DNA of 64,000 nucleotides from assembly GCA_002337605.1 (NCBI GenBank), contig DDGL01000011.1, positions 60,011 through 124,010 of the forward strand. Direction: 5' to 3'. The DNA comes from Flavobacteriaceae bacterium UBA1903. Its GTDB lineage: Bacteria > Bacteroidota > Bacteroidia > Flavobacteriales > Flavobacteriaceae. This document shows positions 9,612 to 17,895 of this stretch, one piece after another; the first letter of the stretch is position 1, and each line of letters opens with the position of its first letter. A program made the position numbers and the translations under genes. The notes under the pieces are model-generated. The model had not been told where the DNA came from. It ran no database searches and was given only the letters and a program-made list of their open reading frames with translations.

Positions 9612-9636
9612 AGTACGTTGTAATTTTAATTTTGTG

Positions 9637-9667
9637 CAAAAATAATTTTTTAGACCAAATAGTCAAG
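9637..9667 (-). promoter_or_regulatory. Bacteroidota-type promoter for the DUF2795 gene
   Basis: On the minus strand, a perfect -7 element TATTTTTG (TAnnTTTG) lies 19 nt downstream of CTTG, close to the -33 consensus TTTG. Transcription would start about 20 nt before the ATG. Confidence 0.6.
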
Positions 9668-9795
9668 GAAAAAAGCAATTATTTCTGAAATATTTCTAAG
9701 AACGTTTGTAAGTGTTTGTTGGTTAGTGGATTAATTGACCGGGTGATTAGGTGGCTGGCTAACCGTAATTTAATTTTATCCAACCTTTAGTCTCG

Positions 9796-10368
9796 TTAGA
9801 GTTTTTCCGGGATCCACTTTACCTCATCTGCTTGTAAGTCTTTAGACAACTTCCGTGCCAGCACAAAGAGGTAGTCAGAAAGTCGGTTTAAGTATTGTAA
9901 AACACGTTCGTCTGTAGGTTCTTGTTCGTGTAAAAGTGTTGCGAGACGTTCAGCACGACGGCATACACAGCGGGCTATGTGACAATATGACACGGTTGTG
10001 TGGCCCCCAGGTAATACAAAATGCGTCATTTGTGGGAGTGTGTCGTTCATGGTATCCATTTCGGTTTCAAGAAGTTCTATATTCTCTTCTGAAACTTTAG
10101 GGATATTCAACCGTTCTTTCCCGCTCTTAAGAGTAGCTTTTTCAGGGTCGGTCGCTAAAATAGCGCCCACGGTAAACAACCGGTCTTGTATGTGAATTAA
10201 AATTTCTTTGCTGCGTGGATCTATTTCCTGATCCCGAATAAGACCAATGTAACTGTTCAATTCATCCACGGTGCCGTAGCTTTCAATGCGGATGTGATGT
10301 TTTGGGACCCGTGTACCGCCAAATAGGGCTGTGGTTCCTTTATCACCAGTTTTTGTATATATTTTCAT
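9796..10368 (-). CDS. Cob(I)alamin adenosyltransferase, PduO type
   Basis: This 190-residue protein transfers the 5'-deoxyadenosyl group from ATP to cob(I)alamin, making adenosylcobalamin. The N-terminal KIYTKTGDKGTTALFGG loop is the ATP-binding signature of the PduO/MMAB class. The conserved helix with ARCVCRRAERLA and the later LNRLSDYLFVLARK complete the trimeric helical-bundle fold. Length matches the single-domain enzyme. No other cobalamin genes are nearby, so it probably serves salvage of imported corrinoid for enzymes such as methylmalonyl-CoA mutase. The symbol varies between genomes (cobO, pduO, mmaB), so I give none. Confidence 0.93.
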   Translation of the reverse strand: MKIYTKTGDKGTTALFGGTRVPKHHIRIESYGTVDELNSYIGLIRDQEIDPRSKEILIHIQDRLFTVGAILATDPEKATLKSGKERLNIPKVSEENIELLETEMDTMNDTLPQMTHFVLPGGHTTVSYCHIARCVCRRAERLATLLHEQEPTDERVLQYLNRLSDYLFVLARKLSKDLQADEVKWIPEKL

Positions 10369-10479
10369 GAGTAGTAATGTGTTTCAGAAGTTAAGGATGC
10401 TCAGTGATATTAAATTCAAGAACAAAGGGAATAAAATCATTGTATCAAAGCATCTGTTTAAGTATACGCAGAAATTCTT

Positions 10480-10749
10480 TTAAGATTGATTCTTCTCTTT
10501 TTCCTCCCGCTCCTTTTTTCGTTCCATATAACTACTTTTAAAGTTACGTTGTCTGCGATCTCTGTTGTTGCGAGTGTTTTTCTTGTTCCAATAGAACACG
10601 ATGACCGCCAAAATTAGCAAGCCAAAGATGACTATATAGGGGTCGTATAAATTTATTGCGAGCATGAGTGTAAAGCTACAAATCCCAAAAATCAAATCCC
10701 AAAAAAAGTTGAGAAGTTTATCTGTTGTGAAGTTGAGTTCTAGCGGCAA
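10480..10749 (-). CDS. Small membrane protein of unknown function
   Basis: An 89-residue protein beginning MPLELNFTTDKL, with two hydrophobic segments (about residues 13-33 and 38-54) joined by the short turn NLYDPY, then a strongly basic and glutamate-rich tail (RNNRDRRQRNFK onward). The layout suggests two membrane helices with a cytoplasmic charged tail. I do not recognise the family. It sits 111 nt upstream of the adenosyltransferase gene and 125 nt downstream of the ABC ATPase gene, with the tandem heptamers in the latter gap. Confidence 0.6.
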   Translation of the reverse strand: MPLELNFTTDKLLNFFWDLIFGICSFTLMLAINLYDPYIVIFGLLILAVIVFYWNKKNTRNNRDRRQRNFKSSYMERKKEREEKEKNQS

Positions 10750-10831
10750 GTGTTATCCTTCACCGAAATCTACTGCCCAGCCTGTGGCTAATTACATAAC
10801 TTTGACTAAGATGTTATATAGATTTATGTTG

Positions 10832-10880
10832 CCTAAAGCCTAAAGCCTAAAGCCTAAAGCCTAAAGCCTAAAGCCTAATG
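10832..10880. repeat. Tandem heptamer repeat CCTAAAG
   Basis: Six perfect head-to-tail copies of CCTAAAG (10832-10873) and a seventh variant copy CCTAATG. The last copy includes the stop codon (minus-strand TAG, 10875-10877) of the ABC ATPase gene. Because 7 is not a multiple of 3, the TAG in each unit recurs in all three frames on the minus strand. Confidence 0.95.
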
Positions 10881-11576
10881 CCCAACCCATTCTCTGTTGC
10901 GAACATCCGTCTCCACAACACCATCGCGTAGTCTGATCACTCTGTGCGCATGTTCAGCAATTTCTTCTTCGTGGGTTACAAGAATCACCGTGTTTCCAGC
11001 GGCGTGGATATCGTCAAACAACTTCATAATTTCTACCGAAGTCTTACTATCCAGGTTTCCCGTAGGCTCATCGGCCAGGATTATAGAGGGTTTGTTCACC
11101 AGGGCACGTCCTACAGCCACACGTTGGCGTTGCCCACCCGATAACTGATTAGGACGGTGATCCATTCTGTCTCCCAGACCTACGTCGTTTAGTACTTCTT
11201 CGGCTCTTTTGGTACGCTCTGCTTTGGAGGCACCAGCATACACCATAGGGAGTGCTACATTTTCAAGCGCAGTAGTTCTTGGGAGCAGGTTAAAAGTTTG
11301 AAATACAAAGCCTATTTCCTTGTTGCGTATTTCAGCAAGCTCGTCGTCGGTTAGGTTACTTACATCGGTGCCGTTTAGCTCGTAGCTGCCAGCGGTTGGA
11401 GTGTCTAAACACCCTAAAAGATTCATCAACGTAGATTTTCCCGATCCGGAAGGTCCCATTAGTGCCACGTAGTCGCCCTTTTCAATATCGAGGTCAATAC
11501 CTTTTAAAACGTGAACAATCTCTTGTCCCAATGGGAAATCTCGGATGATATTTCTAATTTTAATTACCAGGCTCAT
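10875..11576 (-). CDS. ABC transporter ATPase, MacB/LolD type
   Basis: A 233-residue ATPase subunit. Seen: Walker A GPSGSGKST, Q-loop FVFQTFNLLPRTTALENV, signature LSGGQRQRVAVGRALV, Walker B IILADEPTGNLD and H-loop VTHEEE. These are the hallmarks of the MacB/LolD/FtsE class, which powers mechanotransmission-type transporters handling lipoproteins, peptides or antibiotics. No permease gene is adjacent, so its partner must be encoded elsewhere. A -7 element (TACCTTTG) lies upstream, and the stop codon sits inside the tandem heptamers. Confidence 0.93.
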   Translation of the reverse strand: MSLVIKIRNIIRDFPLGQEIVHVLKGIDLDIEKGDYVALMGPSGSGKSTLMNLLGCLDTPTAGSYELNGTDVSNLTDDELAEIRNKEIGFVFQTFNLLPRTTALENVALPMVYAGASKAERTKRAEEVLNDVGLGDRMDHRPNQLSGGQRQRVAVGRALVNKPSIILADEPTGNLDSKTSVEIMKLFDDIHAAGNTVILVTHEEEIAEHAHRVIRLRDGVVETDVRNREWVGH

Positions 11577-11620
11577 GGGCTGTGTTAGTTTTATAGGTTT
11601 GGTGTACGGCTCATAAGACG

Positions 11621-11628
11621 CAAAGGTA
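11621..11628 (-). promoter_or_regulatory. Promoter -7 element for the ABC ATPase gene
   Basis: On the minus strand, TACCTTTG matches TAnnTTTG and lies 45 nt before the ATG. No good -33 element is seen at the usual distance. Confidence 0.4.
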
Positions 11629-11644
11629 GTTAAGTTGTTACATA

Positions 11645-11674
11645 TAGCGTTGAGAAGTTTAGCGTTGAAAAGTT
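11645..11674. repeat. Two tandem 15-bp repeats
   Basis: TAGCGTTGAGAAGTT and TAGCGTTGAAAAGTT are adjacent, one mismatch apart, followed by a broken third start (TAGTG). They lie just upstream of the -7 element of the ABC ATPase gene. Confidence 0.75.
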
Positions 11675-11755
11675 TAGTGTCACGTTTTTTAAATTGTCTT
11701 TCTTCTTTCAGAGAGGAAAGTGAATGGTCTTTATTCTTTTTCTGAATTAAAAAAA

Positions 11756-12529
11756 TTATATCCTAATACTGAAATGCTCTTTCAGCTGTTCTTTTCTGAA
11801 GAAAACGAGTCCCCATTGAAAAGTGTCTATGCTTACCGTTACTTTGGGGTGGGCTACAATTTCTTGCCAGGCTTCGGTCATTTCTTTGCTCCAGTAAATA
11901 TCGTCAAAAATAAACACTGAATCGTTGTGGGCGTATTTCAACAGCATTTCAAAATACTGAAGGGTAGCGTCTTTACTATGGTTTCCATCTACATATACCA
12001 AATCGAACGTTTCCGATGTCGTTTCCCGAAAGAACGATTCAAAAGTTGACGTCTCCAAGTGAATATTTTTTACATCAAAGGCTGAAAAATAATAACTCGC
12101 TTTTTCTGAAGTTGCCACACATCCTTCAACGGTTGTAACCTCACCCAATGGTACTCCCAATGCCAGCGCCATAGTTCCCATCCCCAGAGAAGTTCCTAGT
12201 TCCAGAACGGTGTCTGGGCTAAAATACTGCGCCAGTCTACTTAGTAATTGTTGCCGTTTTATAGAAATCCCTGCGTTTTTGGCAATCGCAGTTACCGGGC
12301 GTTCGTTGCTTTTAAACACACGGGAGCCAGCACCAAAATCTGTTATGGAGATGGTGGAAGTGTCTGCCAGAAGTTTTTTTCGATGTTGTTTTAAAATATC
12401 ATAGCCGGCATGATGTTTTTTGTCATAAAAACAGTTAGTCACCAGAGCATACACAAAAGGGGAGTGCACACCATGCTGGTTTGTGGAGTGGAGGAGGAAA
12501 TTTAGGTATGACTTTAACTGATAATACAA
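11756..12529 (-). CDS. Class I SAM-dependent methyltransferase
   Basis: A 257-residue protein with a Rossmann-type methyltransferase core: motif I VLELGTSLGMGTMALAL (about residues 108-124), acidic strand TTVEG, then DLVYVDGNHSK and FIFDDIYWS, a pattern resembling O-methyltransferases of the catechol/caffeoyl-CoA type. The N-terminal STNQHGVHSPFVYALV is characteristic of the version found in Bacteroidota. The substrate is unknown. The start is a TTG at 12527-12529; no ATG is available in frame between it and the repeat pair 12 nt upstream. It lies downstream of the ABC-F gene, with the hairpin-forming repeat pair between them. Confidence 0.8.
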   Translation of the reverse strand: MYYQLKSYLNFLLHSTNQHGVHSPFVYALVTNCFYDKKHHAGYDILKQHRKKLLADTSTISITDFGAGSRVFKSNERPVTAIAKNAGISIKRQQLLSRLAQYFSPDTVLELGTSLGMGTMALALGVPLGEVTTVEGCVATSEKASYYFSAFDVKNIHLETSTFESFFRETTSETFDLVYVDGNHSKDATLQYFEMLLKYAHNDSVFIFDDIYWSKEMTEAWQEIVAHPKVTVSIDTFQWGLVFFRKEQLKEHFSIRI

Positions 12530-12541
12530 TTGGATATGTCT

Positions 12542-12611
12542 GGTCGAGCGCAGTCGAGACCTATTTTAAATTTTCTCTATAGTATATGACCTCTCGACTG
12601 CGCTCGAGGAG
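12542..12611. repeat. REP-like inverted repeat pair
   Basis: TCGAGCGCAGTCGAGA (12544-12559) and its perfect complement TCTCGACTGCGCTCGA (12592-12607) are separated by 32 AT-rich bases. It is GC-rich against an AT-rich background and fills the gap between the methyltransferase and ABC-F genes. It could fold as a long hairpin in mRNA, ending or stabilising the ABC-F transcript. Confidence 0.9.
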
Positions 12612-12629
12612 ACATCGTTCCGTGAATTC

Positions 12630-14498
12630 TTAGTTTTCAAGCTTCTCGCTTAATTCAAACCAGCGCAATTCTTTTTCTTCAATGCTATCTATAATATCTT
12701 GTAAGATCTTAGACTGTTTGTCTATTTCTTCACCGTCCCAGCCTTCCGTGGCAAATTTGTTTTGCAGGGCTTCGCGTTCTTTTTCCAGTTTGGAGATTTC
12801 TTTTACCAAACGGCCGTGCTCTTTTTGTTCGTTATAGCTAAGTTGTGGTTTGGACTGGTCTTTTTTCCAATCGTTCTTAGGCTTGTTGTCGTTTTCTTCT
12901 TTTTTACTTTCTGCGGGTGTACTGTCTTCATACACACGGTAATCACTATAATTCCCAGGGAAATCTTTAATCTCTCCTTCGCCTTTAAACACAAACAGGT
13001 GGTCTACGATCTTATCCATAAAATAACGGTCGTGAGATACCACAAGCAGGCATCCCGGGAAATCGAGTAAGAAGCTTTCCAGCACATTTAACGTGACAAT
13101 ATCCAGGTCGTTGGTAGGTTCATCCAGAATTAGAAAGTTGGGGTTTTTAATAAGTACAGTGCATAAGTACAGACGCTTACGTTCACCTCCGCTTAGTTTT
13201 TCAACAAAGTCGTATTGTTTTTTCCGGTCGAATAAAAAGCGCTCCAGGAGTTGTCCTGCTGAAATTTGCCGTCCTTTTTTTAACGGAATATAATCTCCGA
13301 ATTCGCGAACCACTTCAATTACTTTTTGTCCGGGTTTAATGTTAATTCCCTTTTGAGTGTAGTATCCAAACTGTACTGTTTCACCAATAACCACCTTCCC
13401 TGAGTCGGGCTGTACCTGTCCTGTGAGCATGTTGAGGAAGGTAGATTTTCCGGTTCCGTTCTTCCCAATAATACCTACGCGTTCCCCTTTCAGAAAATTA
13501 TAATCGAACTTATTAAAAAGCTCTTTTTCGCCATAGCTTTTGGAAACGTTATGAAGTTCTACCACTTTAGTGCCAAGACGTTCCATATTAAGCTCCAACT
13601 GAACTTCGTGGTCGTTACGACGCTGATGGGCGCGTTGCTTAATTTCAGAAAAATCGTCTATACGACTCTTGCTTTTGGTAGTTCGTGCCTTGGGTTGGCG
13701 ACGCATCCAGTCTAATTCTTTTTTATAGAGTTGTTTTGCTTTTGCTGTTTCGGTGGCCTGGTTTTCAATACGGGCGTCTCTTTTTTCCAGGTAGTAACTA
13801 TAATTTCCTTTATAGCTATACAATTGGCCTTCGTCCAGTTCAACAATTTCATTACAGACACGCTCCAGGAAATAGCGGTCGTGGGTAACCATAAAAATGG
13901 TGAAGTTTTCCTTGGCAAAGAGTTGCTCCAGCCACTCGATCATTTCCAGATCTAAGTGGTTGGTGGGCTCATCCATAATGAGTAAGTCTGGATTTTGCAA
14001 CAATGCTGAAGCCAGTGCCAATCGCTTTTTTTGTCCACCGGAGAGACTGCTCACTTTAATGTCAAGGTCTTCCAGTTTTAATTTATGGAGAATTTGGGTA
14101 TAGCGGGTTTCAAAATCCCAGGCGCTGTGAGCGTCCATGGCGTCGAAGGCAGCCTGGTATATTTCAGTTTCTTCTGGGTTTTTCAGTGCTTTTTCGTAGC
14201 GGGATATCACTTGCAGGATTGGATTGTCTGAAGCTAATATGGTCTCTTCGATCGTGAGATCCGGATCAAGATTGGGCTCCTGAGAGAGAAACGCAGTTTT
14301 CAGGTTTTTACGGAAAACGATTTCACCTTCGTCTGGTACATCATCGCCCGAGAGCATGTTTAATAAGGATGTTTTTCCTGTCCCGTTTTTAGCGACAAAG
14401 CCTATTTTTTGTCCTTCATTAATGCCAAAGGAAATTCCAGAAAAGAGGATACGCTCCCCAAAAGATTTTGCAATATTTTCAACTGAAAGATAATTCAC
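12630..14498 (-). CDS. ABC-F family ATPase
   Basis: A soluble protein with two ABC domains and no membrane segments. I choose the GTG start at 14496-14498 (VNYLSVENIAKSFGE), the conserved N-terminus, rather than a TTG six codons upstream; length 622. Seen: Walker A VAKNGTGKTSLL and IGKNGTGKSTFL, signatures SSLSGGQKKRLALAS and EKLSGGERKRLYL, Walker B LLIMDEPTNHLDLEM and FLILDEPTNDLDIVT, a charged inter-domain linker with lysine/arginine-rich helices, and a C-terminal coiled coil (last ~80 residues) as in Uup. Known of the family: ABC-F proteins act on the ribosome or on nucleic-acid structures, and some give antibiotic resistance. The Uup-like tail suggests a housekeeping role. Confidence 0.93.
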   Translation of the reverse strand: MNYLSVENIAKSFGERILFSGISFGINEGQKIGFVAKNGTGKTSLLNMLSGDDVPDEGEIVFRKNLKTAFLSQEPNLDPDLTIEETILASDNPILQVISRYEKALKNPEETEIYQAAFDAMDAHSAWDFETRYTQILHKLKLEDLDIKVSSLSGGQKKRLALASALLQNPDLLIMDEPTNHLDLEMIEWLEQLFAKENFTIFMVTHDRYFLERVCNEIVELDEGQLYSYKGNYSYYLEKRDARIENQATETAKAKQLYKKELDWMRRQPKARTTKSKSRIDDFSEIKQRAHQRRNDHEVQLELNMERLGTKVVELHNVSKSYGEKELFNKFDYNFLKGERVGIIGKNGTGKSTFLNMLTGQVQPDSGKVVIGETVQFGYYTQKGINIKPGQKVIEVVREFGDYIPLKKGRQISAGQLLERFLFDRKKQYDFVEKLSGGERKRLYLCTVLIKNPNFLILDEPTNDLDIVTLNVLESFLLDFPGCLLVVSHDRYFMDKIVDHLFVFKGEGEIKDFPGNYSDYRVYEDSTPAESKKEENDNKPKNDWKKDQSKPQLSYNEQKEHGRLVKEISKLEKEREALQNKFATEGWDGEEIDKQSKILQDIIDSIEEKELRWFELSEKLEN

Positions 14499-14551
14499 GA
14501 ATACAATTTTTTGCAAAATAAGGTGTTTTTAGGGAGAACCCGTAAAATACC

Positions 14552-14582
14552 TTTCATTATTGTGAAGGTTGCTTTATATTTG
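14552..14582 (+). promoter_or_regulatory. Promoter of the polysaccharide locus
   Basis: A perfect -7 element TATATTTG (14575-14582) lies 19 nt downstream of TTTC, one mismatch from the -33 consensus TTTG. Transcription would start near 14589, about 13 nt before the Wza ATG. It is the best promoter-like site I found for the plus-strand locus. Confidence 0.55.
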
Positions 14583-14601
14583 TTGCAATACAAACCTGCC
14601 T

Positions 14602-15396
14602 ATGAACTGTAAGTACCTGTTTTTACTACTATTGGTTGCCTTAGGTTTTACATCGTGTATTTCCACGAAACAGCTTATTTATCTTCAGGAAGATGAAACT
14701 ACAGTAGATAGTTTGTATACCCTTCAGAAAAAACAAGAACCGTATAGAGTACAGGTTAATGACCTGTTGAGTATTCGTGGGAAAGCGCTGGATCCAGAGT
14801 TTGTAAGCACGTTTAACCCAACGGGTGACGCCAATCCTAATGCGACAGGAGAGGAGAGACTTTATTACGATGGTTTTGTGGTAGACCCCCATGGTGCTAT
14901 TAGAATCCCTAAGCTTGGAGAAGTTGCCGTTCTGGGGCTAACGGTCGATGAGATACGTCAAAAGATTGAAAAGCAGCTCACTGAAGAATATTTTAAACCC
15001 GAAGCAGAACTTTTTATAACTGTAAAACTAGCAGGTATCCGGTACACTATAAACGGTGAGATAGGTAACCCAGGGTCAAAGATAATTTACAGAGACGCTT
15101 TAACTATTATGGAAGCGGTTGCAAATAGTGGTGACATAACGCTAACTGGCGATCGACAGGATGTAGTTATAATACGGCAATATCCTGCCGGACAAAAAGT
15201 GCACCATATAGACCTTACTTCGATAGACGCTATGAACTCTCCCTATTACTGGGTGCAGCCTAACGATCTTATCTTAATAAACCCCTTACCACAGAAGACC
15301 TTGGGTACCGGGACAACAGGGCTGCAGTCATTCACAACCATTCTTACGGTGTTTACTGCTTTAGTAACCACGTACTTATTATTTACAAGACTATAA
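14602..15396 (+). CDS. wza: Wza-like polysaccharide export lipoprotein
   Basis: An outer-membrane polysaccharide export protein. I start at the ATG giving MNCKYLFLLLLVALGFTSC, a lipoprotein signal with lipobox FTSC, giving 264 residues. After it come the poly-export domain (YRVQVNDLLSIRGKALDP and the strand pattern up to LTVDEIRQKIEKQL) and a SLBB-like segment (RYTINGEIGNPGSKIIY). The C-terminus ends in a hydrophobic helix (TILTVFTALVTTYLLF), as expected for the membrane-spanning helix of the octameric pore. It overlaps the next gene by one base (TAATG), so the two are translationally coupled. It is the first gene of the locus and follows the promoter-like site. Confidence 0.92.
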   Translation: MNCKYLFLLLLVALGFTSCISTKQLIYLQEDETTVDSLYTLQKKQEPYRVQVNDLLSIRGKALDPEFVSTFNPTGDANPNATGEERLYYDGFVVDPHGAIRIPKLGEVAVLGLTVDEIRQKIEKQLTEEYFKPEAELFITVKLAGIRYTINGEIGNPGSKIIYRDALTIMEAVANSGDITLTGDRQDVVIIRQYPAGQKVHHIDLTSIDAMNSPYYWVQPNDLILINPLPQKTLGTGTTGLQSFTTILTVFTALVTTYLLFTRL

Positions 15397-17870
15397 TGAG
15401 TGAAGACTTTAACATAAACGATGTACAGGTAAACTTTGATTTTAAGGGGTTTTTGTACAAGTTGCTCAGTTATTGGCCACTGTTCTTGATCTCCTTAGCG
15501 ATTGCCTTTGGAATTGCCTATTACGTAAATGTGCGAAAGCTGGCGGTGTACCGTCTGGACACCTTAGTAACCATTAAAGACGATCAAAATCCTTTTTTTA
15601 CGGCAAATACAAGCTTAACCTTTAACTGGGGAGGAACGACCGATAAGGTGAATACTGCAATTGTAACCTTAAACTCACGTACCCATACTGAAAAAGTAGT
15701 AGACCGTCTACAATACTATTTAAATTACCAGAGAGAAGGGAAGTACCAGTTGGTAGATGCGTACAAGCAAACACCGTTTTTTGTAGAGGTAGACACTACA
15801 CAGCCACAACTGTTAGGACAAAAATTTAAAGTGGTTTTCAAAGATTCGGTAACCTTTACGCTCTCAGCTGAGGTGGAGACAGAGGGCACCAAGGCGTTTC
15901 AGACATACAATAAGGAGAAGGAAAAGCTACGAAAATTTGTACCTGGCGGACTTCAGGAAGCGACTTTTAAAATTGGCGCTCCTGTAAACACGCCCTATTT
16001 TCACGGAACGTTTCTGCCAAACGAAGATTTGAGCGTTCGACCTAACAAACCGTATTACCTTAGCTTCACCAATTTTGACAGTGCTGTAAAGCGTTATTTA
16101 AATGTTGCAGTGAATCCTGCCACACAGGGGTCTTCGGTATTAAACCTAAGTCTGGCTGGAAGAAACAAAGCGCAAATTGTAGATTATTTGAACACGTCTG
16201 TTCAAGTGCTGAGTGATAATATGCTGGAACGTAAAAACCTGTTTGCTACCAAGACAATTAAGTTTATAGACAGTAGCCTGGGAGTAAAATCTCAAGAATT
16301 AAAAGATGTTGAAAAAGAGCTCAATGAGTTTAAAGACAAGAATAATATTTTTGATTTAAATTCTGAAGGCACCGAAATAAAGGGAAAGCTTAATGCGCTG
16401 GACCTTAGAAAGGAAGCAATTGTCAGGGAATTAAATTACTATAATACCCTCGAAGAATACCTGCGCACACGAAACGATTATACAGAAGTTCCTGCACCCT
16501 CGGTCGCTGGTATTTCTGAAAGTAGTATTGTTGGTGGTGTTGCACAAATAGTGCAATTAGCACAACGAAGAAGCACACTGGAATATTCTTATAAGGAAGG
16601 TGCCACGCCCTTATTGGATATAGACAGACAGATAGATGCAGTAAAAAATGTTCTCTTAGAAAATATAGCCTCCACCGAAGGACTCAAGAGCCAGGAGTTG
16701 CGGGATGTTAATCGTGAAATAGGTGCTCTGGAGTTTCAAATTAGAAAGTTGCCCAAAGAGCAGCAGGACCTTCTTAAAATTGAAAGACAGTATAGTCTAA
16801 CAGATCGTGTATACAACCTTTTCTTAGCTAAAAAAGGAGAAGCAGATCTGGTAAAAGCAGCCAATGTGAGCGATGTACAGGTAATTGACGAGGCAAAAGA
16901 TACCGGGGGTGGTAAAATTGGTCCCAACACCCAACTTAATTATGTGATGGCGTTGCTTTTTGGGCTTATTCTTCCGTTTGTGTTTGTATTTCTACGGGTG
17001 TTTTTTGATACCAAAGTCCACCATTTAAACGATGTAGAGCGTAATTCTAAAATCCCTATTCTTGGAGTGATTGGTAAAAGCCGATTAGATGGAAATCTTG
17101 CCGTACTTTCCAAACCAAAATCTGCAATAGCAGAGGCGTTCCGGGCATTGCGTTCCGGGCTTCAGTTTTTGTATAGAAAACAAGGGATTGAAGGGTGTAA
17201 AACGGTGCTCATAACTTCTTCGGTAAGTGGAGAAGGAAAAACGTTTACCGCTATTAACATAGCTTCGGTATTTGCGTTGAGCCAGAAACGTACGGTTTTG
17301 GTGGGACTGGATCTTCGAAAACCTAAGATTTTTGACGATTTCAATATTAATAATACCATCGGGGTGGTAAATTTTCTGGTGAATGATGCTGCCGTAGCCG
17401 ATATTGTTCAGCCTACCAAAGTCTCTAATTTAGATATCATTACATCAGGTCCCATTCCACCAAACCCTTCCGAATTACTGATGAGTGAGCGCATGGAGTT
17501 GCTGGTGGAACAACTAAAAGAAGAATACGATTATGTGATCTTGGATACGCCGCCTATGGGCTTGGTGGCAGACTCCTTAGAACTATTGAAATATGCCGAT
17601 GCTACCATCTATATGATACGCCAAAACTATACCCGCAAGCGCATGCTGGCCATGATCAATGAAAAGTATAAACGCGGAGAAGTTAAGAACATAAGTTTTG
17701 TATTAAATTACTACCAGGAAAAGGCCAAATACGGGTACGGCTACGGCTACGGTTATGGCTATGGTTATGGCTACGGAGGCTATGGTAAATACGGCAATGG
17801 GTATCACGAAGAAGAAAATTCATTGAGCTACCTGGAACGTTTCGGAAATATTTTCCGTAAAAATAAATAA
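15396..17870 (+). CDS. wzc: Wzc-like polysaccharide co-polymerase with tyrosine kinase domain
   Basis: An inner-membrane protein of 824 residues controlling chain length and export. Order: first membrane helix (about residues 26-45), a long periplasmic coiled-coil region, second helix (about 516-537), then a cytoplasmic BY-kinase domain with Walker A GEGKT (Lys615), Walker A' VLVGLDLRKPK and Walker B YVILDTPP. The C-terminal tail is rich in Tyr-Gly pairs (about residues 778-805), the expected autophosphorylation cluster. Known of the family: cycles of tail phosphorylation drive oligomer assembly with the Wza pore. It pairs with the upstream Wza gene. The tail is encoded by a hexamer-like tandem repeat, so its length could vary between strains. 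Confidence 0.93.
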   Translation: MSEDFNINDVQVNFDFKGFLYKLLSYWPLFLISLAIAFGIAYYVNVRKLAVYRLDTLVTIKDDQNPFFTANTSLTFNWGGTTDKVNTAIVTLNSRTHTEKVVDRLQYYLNYQREGKYQLVDAYKQTPFFVEVDTTQPQLLGQKFKVVFKDSVTFTLSAEVETEGTKAFQTYNKEKEKLRKFVPGGLQEATFKIGAPVNTPYFHGTFLPNEDLSVRPNKPYYLSFTNFDSAVKRYLNVAVNPATQGSSVLNLSLAGRNKAQIVDYLNTSVQVLSDNMLERKNLFATKTIKFIDSSLGVKSQELKDVEKELNEFKDKNNIFDLNSEGTEIKGKLNALDLRKEAIVRELNYYNTLEEYLRTRNDYTEVPAPSVAGISESSIVGGVAQIVQLAQRRSTLEYSYKEGATPLLDIDRQIDAVKNVLLENIASTEGLKSQELRDVNREIGALEFQIRKLPKEQQDLLKIERQYSLTDRVYNLFLAKKGEADLVKAANVSDVQVIDEAKDTGGGKIGPNTQLNYVMALLFGLILPFVFVFLRVFFDTKVHHLNDVERNSKIPILGVIGKSRLDGNLAVLSKPKSAIAEAFRALRSGLQFLYRKQGIEGCKTVLITSSVSGEGKTFTAINIASVFALSQKRTVLVGLDLRKPKIFDDFNINNTIGVVNFLVNDAAVADIVQPTKVSNLDIITSGPIPPNPSELLMSERMELLVEQLKEEYDYVILDTPPMGLVADSLELLKYADATIYMIRQNYTRKRMLAMINEKYKRGEVKNISFVLNYYQEKAKYGYGYGYGYGYGYGYGGYGKYGNGYHEEENSLSYLERFGNIFRKNK

Positions 17871-17895
17871 ATGGAAGTATTTAAATACTCCTCTC

